DNA of 64,000 bases, from the NCBI RefSeq assembly GCF_016745255.1, contig NZ_JADOEQ010000003.1, positions 1 through 64,000 of the forward strand. The letters run 5' to 3'. The position numbers were made by a program, and so were the translations under genes. Origin of the DNA: Enterococcus sp. BWR-S5. GTDB taxonomy: Bacteria; Bacillota; Bacilli; Lactobacillales; Enterococcaceae. Positions 57,935 through 64,000 of the stretch are shown here, in pieces. The notes beneath the pieces were generated by a model, which was not told the origin of the DNA, did not search any database, and saw only the letters and a list, made by a program, of their open reading frames with translations. Numbering within the stretch: position 1 is the first letter of the stretch; the number at the start of each line of letters is the position of its first letter.

Positions 57935-58663
57935 TTATTTCGCTTCCTGCAGGATATTAATTTTTTCAATCTTAATATCTTTTTTAGGTTTATCGTTTTC
58001 ATCTGTTTCTGCTTCTGCAATTTTATCTACGATATCCATCCCTTTGACAACTTGCCCAAAGACTGTATGTGCACCGTCTAAGTGAGGTGTGCCGCCATTT
58101 TTATAAGCATCAATGATAGCCATTGGGTATTCGTTTTTCAAAAGTCCGTCAGATACATCATCAGAGTTCTGCACGATAAAGAATTGGCTGCCATTCGTAC
58201 CTGGTCCGGCATTGGCCATTGAAAGCGCACCGCGAAGGTTATACAGCTGATTGCTGATTTCATCTTCAAAGGGTTCGCCCCAAATACTTTCGCCGCCTGT
58301 ACCATTTCCTTCGGGGTCACCGCCCTGAATCATGAAATTATTGATTACACGATGGAATGCAAGACCATCATAATAGCCGTCTTTTGCATGTGTAATAAAA
58401 TTTTCTACTGTTTTTGGTGCAATTTCAGGGAACAGTTTAATTTCAATGCTTCCCTCAGTTGTAACCATCTCAATCAAATCTTCGTTGTCAGCCACTTCAG
58501 CTTCTAACTGAGGAAGCTCCAATGCATTCAGGTCAACAGACTCCTCTGTGGAAGGTTTTGTAGTGTTTGATGAGCTTGAAGAACTATTATCTCCACAAGC
58601 TGCAAGTAAAACTACTGCAGCAGATAATGCAAAAATAGAGGTTCCGATTTTTTTTAATTTCAT
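57935..58663 (-). CDS. cyclophilin-type peptidyl-prolyl isomerase, lipoprotein
   Basis: Surface-anchored foldase of about 242 residues. The signal peptide ([19 protein letters not shown]) ends in the lipobox LAAC, followed by a Ser-rich linker. The cyclophilin domain covers about residues 65-240 with [43 protein letters not shown] and [17 protein letters not shown], including the catalytic Arg of FHRV. The ATG at 58663 follows AAAGGAG; a start ten codons upstream is not supported. Monocistronic, with a terminator. Confidence 0.93.
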   Translation of the reverse strand: MKLKKIGTSIFALSAAVVLLAACGDNSSSSSSNTTKPSTEESVDLNALELPQLEAEVADNEDLIEMVTTEGSIEIKLFPEIAPKTVENFITHAKDGYYDGLAFHRVINNFMIQGGDPEGNGTGGESIWGEPFEDEISNQLYNLRGALSMANAGPGTNGSQFFIVQNSDDVSDGLLKNEYPMAIIDAYKNGGTPHLDGAHTVFGQVVKGMDIVDKIAEAETDENDKPKKDIKIEKINILQEAK

Positions 58664-58844
58664 ATAAATAATACGCTCCTTTGATTTAATCATCCTTGTC
58701 TATGATAACAAAACATCTGACCAACTGCTAGTCTATTTCTAACAATTTTGAAAAATGAAAGGTGTAGACCATTTTACAGCCTTCTGTTATAATAAATTTT
58801 GACTTAGATTGTCAATAAAGACGAAAACTTAGGAGGCAACACAA

Positions 58845-59936
58845 ATGGGAAAATTAGGGATTTCTATTTATCCTGAACGCTCAACATTTGAAAAAGATAA
58901 GGCATATTTGGATTTAGCACATAAGTACGGGTACAAACGCGTATTTACAAGCTTACTTCAAATTGAAGACGACAAAGAAAAGGTTCTTGCAGAATTCAAG
59001 CAAGTAGTTGATTATGCAAACAGCCTGGACATGGAAGTGATGGTGGATATCAACCCGGCATTATTCACGCAGCTGGACATTTCTTATGACGACTTATCCT
59101 TCTTCCATGAAATGGGTGCTTATGGTGTCCGTCTGGATATTGGCTTTACTGGTAGCGAAGAAGCAAAAATGACAAGAAACCCTTATGGTATCAAGATAGA
59201 AATCAACATGAGTACCGGAACAAGCTATGTAGATAATATTATGAGTTATTCACCAAATACGAATAACCTTTTAGGCTCTCATAACTTCTATCCGCATCGT
59301 TACTCTGGGTTAGGCTACGATCATTTCGTTTACTGCTCTGAAAAATTCAGAAAATATAATATCAATACTATGGCCTTTGTTAATTCACAAACTGCCGAAT
59401 TTGGTCCTTGGCCAACATCTGACGGTCTTTGTTCTTTAGAAGACCATCGTGATTTGGAAATTGCAACACAAGTGAAGCACCTTGTATTAACCGGCTTGAT
59501 TGATGACGTGCTGATTGGTAACGCCTACGCTTCTGAAGAGGAGCTGAAAGCAATGGCTGACGCGTTTAATGCCGATTATCCAACATTAAAAGTAGATGTA
59601 GAAGAAGGCATCACAGAAAACGAACGCGTATGTCTTTTCGATAACCTGCATAGCTATCGTGGTGACCGCTCTGAGTATATGCTCCGCTCAACAATGACAC
59701 GAGTGTATTACAAAGACAAAGAGTTTCCTGCACACAATACATGTGACATTGTAAAAGGTGATGTATTAATTGACAATGTCGGCTATGGACAATATAAAGG
59801 CGAAACACAAATTGCGCTAAAAGAAATGAAGAATGACGGACGTGTAAATGTTGTCGGTCGAATTTCAGAAGACGAGCTGTTCCTTCTGGACTTCTTACGA
59901 CCATGGTCAAGCTTCAAATTAATCGAAAATAAATAA
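58845..59936 (+). CDS. DUF871/MupG-like 6-phospho-N-acetylmuramidase
   Basis: A 363-residue protein with an N-terminal TIM-barrel (1-240: LGISIYPERSTFEKDKAYLDLAHKYGYKRVFTSL, INPALFTQLDISYDDLSFFHEMGAYGVRLD) and a C-terminal cyclophilin-like domain. MupG of Staphylococcus cleaves MurNAc-6-phosphate-containing disaccharides during wall recycling. Here it stands alone, without murQ, murR or a MurNAc PTS beside it. AGGAGG precedes the ATG. A TATAAT at about 58788 could be the -10, but its -35 is poor. Confidence 0.85.
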   Translation: MGKLGISIYPERSTFEKDKAYLDLAHKYGYKRVFTSLLQIEDDKEKVLAEFKQVVDYANSLDMEVMVDINPALFTQLDISYDDLSFFHEMGAYGVRLDIGFTGSEEAKMTRNPYGIKIEINMSTGTSYVDNIMSYSPNTNNLLGSHNFYPHRYSGLGYDHFVYCSEKFRKYNINTMAFVNSQTAEFGPWPTSDGLCSLEDHRDLEIATQVKHLVLTGLIDDVLIGNAYASEEELKAMADAFNADYPTLKVDVEEGITENERVCLFDNLHSYRGDRSEYMLRSTMTRVYYKDKEFPAHNTCDIVKGDVLIDNVGYGQYKGETQIALKEMKNDGRVNVVGRISEDELFLLDFLRPWSSFKLIENK

Positions 59937-59988
59937 TTTATGTACGTCCTGTGAAGGTTTTTTCATCCTTATGCAGGTGCATAAGCTT

Positions 59989-60022
59989 CCGGCTGTTCAA
60001 ACTTTCTGATCAGCCGGTTTTT
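59989..60022 (+). terminator. MupG-like gene terminator
   Basis: CCGGCTG at 59989-59995 pairs with CAGCCGG at 60011-60017, followed by T to 60022. Confidence 0.83.
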
Positions 60023-60121
60023 CTTGCTGTTTTCGTTGATTTCTGCCTTATGCTTGAGAAAAAAAGACTTTTTTCAGGACAAGTGGTAAAATATACTGAT
60101 GACATGAATGGAGTGGTGATA

Positions 60122-60754
60122 ATGGAGAAGGAGCTCGCTGTTTTGATAGCTAAGTTGCAAGGCATTGCTCAAACAGGTAAGACATATGCAAAAGACCCTT
60201 ATGATTTGGAACGGTACGATGAGCTGAAGCAAATCACCGGTCAATTAGCTAAGCTGCTGTATCCAACAATTCCAGACGATCGATTGACTGTCTATCTTTC
60301 AGCAGATGATGGCTATGCGACACCAAAGGTCGATATTCGGGCAGTGATTTTTGATCAACAAGATCGGTTATTGCTAGTTCAGGAAAAAAGTGATGCTCGC
60401 TGGGCTTTACCAGGCGGTTGGGCTGATATTGGTTATTCTCCTATGGAAATCGCAGAAAAGGAAACATTTGAAGAAGCTGGAATTCAGGTTACGGGAGATC
60501 GCTTGATTGCTGTTAGAGACAAAGCGAAGCGTGATTATCCGCCAGCGTTAATATATACATATAAGCTCTTTATTTCTTGTCTGTTTGTCGAGGGAGAACT
60601 GACTTCAGGGTTGGAAACCTCCGATGTGCGCTTTTTCTCAAGAGCAGATGTTCAGAAACTAGCGCTTTCAGAAGAGCGAAACACTTATGCGGACATAGAG
60701 ATGCTATTTGAGGATCATTTTTCACCGCACAAAGAAAGAATAAACTGTGACTAA
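60122..60754 (+). CDS. Nudix hydrolase with N-terminal Nudix-associated domain
   Basis: A 210-residue protein. Residues 1-60 form the helical Nudix_N_2-like region (LAVLIAKLQGIAQTGKTYAKDPYDLERYDELKQI). The Nudix box GGWADIGYSPMEIAEKETFEEAGI keeps the EE metal ligands but has Tyr where the first Glu and Lys where the Arg usually stand. Related proteins hydrolyse ADP-ribose or similar compounds. The ATG at 60122 has GGAG eight bases upstream. The long frame starting at 59951 runs through a terminator and is unlikely. Confidence 0.84.
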   Translation: MEKELAVLIAKLQGIAQTGKTYAKDPYDLERYDELKQITGQLAKLLYPTIPDDRLTVYLSADDGYATPKVDIRAVIFDQQDRLLLVQEKSDARWALPGGWADIGYSPMEIAEKETFEEAGIQVTGDRLIAVRDKAKRDYPPALIYTYKLFISCLFVEGELTSGLETSDVRFFSRADVQKLALSEERNTYADIEMLFEDHFSPHKERINCD

Positions 60755-60768
60755 ATAAAGTATAGGGG

Positions 60769-61707
60769 TTGAAACGAAAGAAGATGTGGAAAAAAGTGAT
60801 GATTGGTGTCTTACTTCTTATAGCCGTAATATTATTTGGTGCAGGCATGTATTTCTACAATTATGCCGTTGTACCGTCAAAAAAATCATTTATTGAAGAG
60901 GGAACTTCAGGAACCGATGTGACCGTTTCTCCGGAAGAAACTTGGTTTAAGGACGAGGCAAACCGAGAGACTTGGCAGTTGACTTCTGAGGATGACTTGA
61001 AGCTTCAGGCTATTTATATCGCTGCCGAAGGTCAAACGGATAAAACCGCAATTTTGGCTCATGGTTATATGGGCTCAGCGGAAACTATGGGCAAGTATGC
61101 CAAAATGTATCATGATTGGGGCTACAACGTTCTGGTACCGGATGCACGTGGTCATGGTGAAAGCGAAGGGAACTATATTGGCTTCGGTTGGCCTGAACGC
61201 AAGGATTATCTTCAGTGGATTGATAAGGTGATTGATGCAAACGGACAAGACGAGCAAATTACGTTATTTGGTATTAGTATGGGTGCTGCGACAGTTATGA
61301 TGACCAGCGGCGAAAACCTGCCGGAGAATGTTAAAGCAATTGTTGAAGATTGTGGGTATACTTCAGCAAAAGACGAGCTGGCGTATCAGCTGAAGGATAT
61401 GTTTAACTTACCTGAATTTCCGCTTATTTATGTCACAAGCGGTATTACAAAGATAAGGGCAGGCTACTTTTTTGGAGAGGCAAGTGCGATTAAGCAGCTG
61501 AAAAAAAATAAAACACCGATGATGTTCATCCATGGTGATGCCGATGATTTTGTCCCATTTTATATGTTGGATGAAGTCTATGAAGCGACGGATGTACCTA
61601 AAGATAAGTATGTTGTTGCAAAGGCGAAGCATGGGGAAGCCTATAAAAAAGACCCCGAAATGTATGAACAACGAGTTTCAGAGTTTTTGACAAAGTATAT
61701 TGATTAA
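60769..61707 (+). CDS. membrane-anchored alpha/beta hydrolase
   Basis: A 312-residue protein. An N-terminal signal anchor (residues 8-32) is followed by an alpha/beta-hydrolase domain facing outward. Seen are ILAHGYMGSAETM (oxyanion region), VPDARGHGESEG, the nucleophile elbow LFGISMGAATVM, and near the C-terminus FIHGDADDFVP with the Asp and AKHGEAY with the His. The triad is complete. The substrate (ester or peptide) is unknown. Start is uncertain: TTG at 60769 directly behind AGGGG or ATG at 60784 behind GAAAG; neither is ideal. Confidence 0.85.
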   Translation: MKRKKMWKKVMIGVLLLIAVILFGAGMYFYNYAVVPSKKSFIEEGTSGTDVTVSPEETWFKDEANRETWQLTSEDDLKLQAIYIAAEGQTDKTAILAHGYMGSAETMGKYAKMYHDWGYNVLVPDARGHGESEGNYIGFGWPERKDYLQWIDKVIDANGQDEQITLFGISMGAATVMMTSGENLPENVKAIVEDCGYTSAKDELAYQLKDMFNLPEFPLIYVTSGITKIRAGYFFGEASAIKQLKKNKTPMMFIHGDADDFVPFYMLDEVYEATDVPKDKYVVAKAKHGEAYKKDPEMYEQRVSEFLTKYID

Positions 61708-61767
61708 AAGTAGTTTTTTAGAAAACGAATAGATAAGAGAAAATCAAACAAGAAATGAGGAACACGG

Positions 61768-62661
61768 ATGGATGAGGACATCAAGGAATATTTGCATTAT
61801 TTACAAATAGAGCGAGGGTTGTCCTTAAACACAAGAAAAAGTTATGAAAGAGACCTGACCAAATATGTCAACTTTCTAAAGGAACAGGTAAAGGTAGAAA
61901 AATGGGAACAGGTGGATCGATTTGTTGTCATGGAATTTTTGCAGAAGCTTCATGAGGAGAAGAGTTCGTCCGCTTCTGTGATTCGAATGATTTCTACCTT
62001 AAGAGGGTATCACCAGTTTTTACGTCAGGAGAGAAAGACTGAGCATGATCCGATGCAGCATATTGACTCTCCCAAAAAGGCGCAGAAGCTTCCGGATACG
62101 TTGTCTGTTGAAGAAGTTACACTGCTTATTGAAACGCCGGATATTTCTACGCCTCTAGGTATTAGAAATCGTGCGATTCTTGAAGTGATGTATGCCACTG
62201 GGCTGCGTGTGACTGAACTGATTGAATTAAAAATGCGGGATCTTCACTTATCCATTGGGTTACTTCAAACGATTGGAAAAGGAGAGAAGGAAAGAATTAT
62301 TCCTTTGGGAGACCATGCGATTTATTGGATAGAAAAATATTTGGAGGAAGGTCGGCCAAACCTTGTGAAGCCATCTGCGGATATCCCTCAGCTTTTCGTT
62401 AATCATCATGGTCGTTCCTTATCTAGACAGGGTATCTGGAAAAACTTGAAGCAGATTGTACAGGAGGCTGGTATTCAGAAGAACATTACCCCGCATACAT
62501 TAAGACACAGCTTTGCAACTCATTTATTGGAAAATGGGGCAGACTTAAGAATCGTCCAAGAATTACTGGGGCATGCTGATATTTCCACTACACAAATCTA
62601 TACCCATATCACTAAGAAACGAATGGCCGATGTCTATAAAAAGCATTTTCCAAGAGCTTAG
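61768..62661 (+). CDS. xerD: tyrosine recombinase XerD
   Basis: Chromosome-dimer resolution recombinase, 297 residues. The N-terminal SAM-like domain (1-90) is followed by the catalytic domain with Arg in YATGLRVTELIELK, the Lys of IGKGEKERIIP, HTLRHSFATHLLENGADLRI, the His of LLGHADISTT and the nucleophilic Tyr in QIYTHI. All residues are present. GAGGAAC precedes the ATG. It heads the order xerD-ribT-scpA-scpB, as in other Bacillota. Confidence 0.94.
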   Translation: MDEDIKEYLHYLQIERGLSLNTRKSYERDLTKYVNFLKEQVKVEKWEQVDRFVVMEFLQKLHEEKSSSASVIRMISTLRGYHQFLRQERKTEHDPMQHIDSPKKAQKLPDTLSVEEVTLLIETPDISTPLGIRNRAILEVMYATGLRVTELIELKMRDLHLSIGLLQTIGKGEKERIIPLGDHAIYWIEKYLEEGRPNLVKPSADIPQLFVNHHGRSLSRQGIWKNLKQIVQEAGIQKNITPHTLRHSFATHLLENGADLRIVQELLGHADISTTQIYTHITKKRMADVYKKHFPRA

Positions 62662-62678
62662 AAAGGGAAGAGAAGAAC

Positions 62679-63035
62679 ATGCTGATAGCCTATCGAAAGG
62701 AACACCAGAAAATTGCAGTTGGACTTCTTAGTTTTCATGATAAAATGGAAAAGTATCATTCTTTACTTAATGAAATAGATATGTACGAGCAGAAAGAAGA
62801 ACTTGCTCTGTTCTTTTGGATTCCTGCGCAGGGAGAGAACATCCAAGGCCTGCTGGGAATTGAGTATCTATCGAGCAGTCGGCTTATTCTGCACGATATC
62901 AGTCTTAACCCGTCCTTTAGAGGGGAAGGCTTAGGCTTTCACGTATTGGATGAGTTAAAAGAGAAATATACCGATGCTGAGATAATCGGCACATCAGCAA
63001 CAAATGATTATCTGGAAAAATGGCGTCAGCTCTAA
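62679..63035 (+). CDS. ribT: RibT-like GNAT protein
   Basis: A 118-residue protein of the RibT type (MLIAYRKEHQKIAVGLLSF opening). GNAT features are LHDISLNPSFRGEGLGFHVL, the acetyl-CoA loop. The name reflects its location beside riboflavin genes in Bacillus; no rib gene is here, and the substrate is not known. GGGAAGAG precedes the ATG. It lies between xerD and scpA. Confidence 0.83.
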   Translation: MLIAYRKEHQKIAVGLLSFHDKMEKYHSLLNEIDMYEQKEELALFFWIPAQGENIQGLLGIEYLSSSRLILHDISLNPSFRGEGLGFHVLDELKEKYTDAEIIGTSATNDYLEKWRQL

Positions 63036-63187
63036 ATAGCTGAACACCTAAAAAACAGAAAAAATGCGTTGTTTTTGAACGTAGTAGTTAAACACGAGAA
63101 CTGAGCTATAGGACAGCTGAGGTTTTTTAGATAAAAATAGCAGAAATAGAAGAAACAGAGATTTTTAACAAGAAAGTTGGAAGCAGC

Positions 63188-63967
63188 TTGCAGGAAATCA
63201 ATATAAAATTGGATGTATTTGAAGGACCATTGGATTTGCTCCTTCATTTGATAAAAAAATTGGAAATAGATGTCTATGATATTCCTATTGCAGCAGTTAC
63301 GGAGCAGTATATGGGCTATATCCGTGCAATGCAATCCTTGGAGCTTGAGGTTGCCGGTGAGTATTTGGTTATGGCAGCTACATTAATGGCAATCAAAAGT
63401 AAAATGCTTTTGCCTAAGCAGGAGCTTGAGGTTGTCGATGATGAAGAGCTTGAAGGCGAGGATCCGCGTGAGGCTTTGGTTGCTCAGCTGTTGGAATACC
63501 GCAAGTTCAAGTACGCTGCCGGCTTACTCCATGAAAAGGAAGCAGAACGCAGCTTGTATTACACAAAAGAACCCATGGACATTGATGAATACAGAGAGGA
63601 ACAGCCGCTTCTTGAACCGAATAAGCTCAACACGATTGATTTGTTTCTTGCTTTTCATTCAATGCTTGAAAAACGAAAAAGCCGACAGCCTGTGGAGACA
63701 ACGGTTGCCGGAGAAGACGTTTCAATTGAAGTAAAGATTGCAGAGATTACCGATACAATCAAACAACTGAAAAAGGATACGCCGATTAAACTGGAATCTT
63801 TTTTTATAACCTATTCGAAGCAGGAAATTGTGACAACCTTTATGGCGTTGCTCGAGCTGATGAAGAAGCATTTTGTTCGTGTAGAACAGGAATGCAATTA
63901 TGGCTCCATCCTGCTCTATAACGACTTGGAAGAGGAAACAACAAATGATTTGGAGGAAACACCGTGA
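63188..63967 (+). CDS. scpA: segregation and condensation protein ScpA
   Basis: Kleisin subunit of the SMC-ScpAB complex, 259 residues. The N-terminal SMC-neck motif INIKLDVFEGPLDLLLHLIKKLEIDVYDI is intact, followed by YLVMAATLMAIKSKMLLP and a C-terminal winged helix (IVTTFMALLELMKKHFVRVEQE). Start is TTG with GGAAG upstream. Its end overlaps the scpB start (GTGA). The 150-base gap ahead holds a weak hairpin (AGCT arms, then TTTTTT near 63123). Confidence 0.94.
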   Translation: MQEINIKLDVFEGPLDLLLHLIKKLEIDVYDIPIAAVTEQYMGYIRAMQSLELEVAGEYLVMAATLMAIKSKMLLPKQELEVVDDEELEGEDPREALVAQLLEYRKFKYAAGLLHEKEAERSLYYTKEPMDIDEYREEQPLLEPNKLNTIDLFLAFHSMLEKRKSRQPVETTVAGEDVSIEVKIAEITDTIKQLKKDTPIKLESFFITYSKQEIVTTFMALLELMKKHFVRVEQECNYGSILLYNDLEEETTNDLEETP

Positions 63968-64000
63968 CAACAATGAGTCAAATTGAAGCAATTCTTTTCG
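63964..64000 (+). CDS. scpB: segregation and condensation protein ScpB (partial, runs off the end)
   Basis: A GTG at 63964 has GGAGG seven bases upstream and opens the frame MTTMSQIEAILF, the usual ScpB N-terminus (Q-EAILF). It overlaps the scpA stop by four bases. Only 12 codons are in the window. Confidence 0.8.
   Translation, partial: MTTMSQIEAILF

Noticed and set aside
58138-58320. short frames antisense or out of phase with the cyclophilin gene
   Set aside because: Shadows of the lipoprotein gene, with no independent signals.

Overview
This is a 64 kb stretch of a low-GC Gram-positive chromosome. Strong AGGAGG-type ribosome binding sites, frequent GTG/TTG starts and T-rich intrinsic terminators fit a member of the Bacillota. 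The complete pyr operon headed by a PyrR attenuator, the lspA-rluD-pyrR order, ylxM-ffh, xerD-ribT-scpA-scpB and the Asp23/Gls24, PadR, Rgg and DUF1576 proteins fit the Lactobacillales, most probably Enterococcus or a close relative. I saw no rRNA or tRNA genes, CRISPR arrays, insertion sequences or phage genes.

Layout. 0-10.3 kb: a two-helix membrane protein, an HI0933-type flavoprotein, gdhA, pgi, an acyltransferase, an Asp23-like protein, a cold-shock protein and fhs. 10.4-12 kb: a promoter with an overlapping cre-like site drives an unassigned structured RNA with tandem terminators, ahead of a membrane protein and a CBS protein. 12-25.4 kb: lspA, rluD, the PyrR-controlled leader and pyrR-pyrP-pyrB-pyrC-carA-carB-pyrK-pyrD-pyrF-pyrE, a full route from bicarbonate and glutamine to UMP plus uracil uptake. 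25.7-30.2 kb: an alpha carbonic anhydrase, a LysR regulator, hisC and a second aminotransferase. 30.2-36.4 kb: a phosphate-binding lipoprotein behind PhoP-box-like repeats, a PadR pair, a YwqG-like protein and a PhoP-PhoR two-component system on the opposite strand.

36.8-39.8 kb: a DUF523 protein, a Nudix protein, ylxM and ffh. 39.8-53.5 kb is an accessory segment lying between ffh and rpsP, which are usually neighbours. It holds an RpiR regulator, a PTS EIIC and a GH1 enzyme (with Gln where the acid/base Glu is expected), an MFS exporter with a divergent Rgg regulator, a GntR-ABC set, tag, a fluoride riboswitch with a cation/proton antiporter, an FMN reductase, a GNAT enzyme and a phosphoesterase. 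53.6-64 kb: rpsP-khpA, a UPF0340 protein, a DUF1576 membrane protein with a small partner and a divergent TetR regulator, a solitary Doc-like protein, a cyclophilin lipoprotein, a MupG-like protein, a Nudix protein, a hydrolase, and xerD-ribT-scpA-scpB running off the end.

The most interesting items are the unassigned structured RNA at 10.48-10.78 kb, the DUF1576 locus with its internally duplicated membrane protein, the GH1 enzyme lacking the usual acid/base Glu, the fluoride riboswitch/antiporter unit, a short promoter-terminator unit at 7.42-7.54 kb that looks like a small RNA gene, and a mosaic intergenic repeat present at 3.8 and 30.4 kb.
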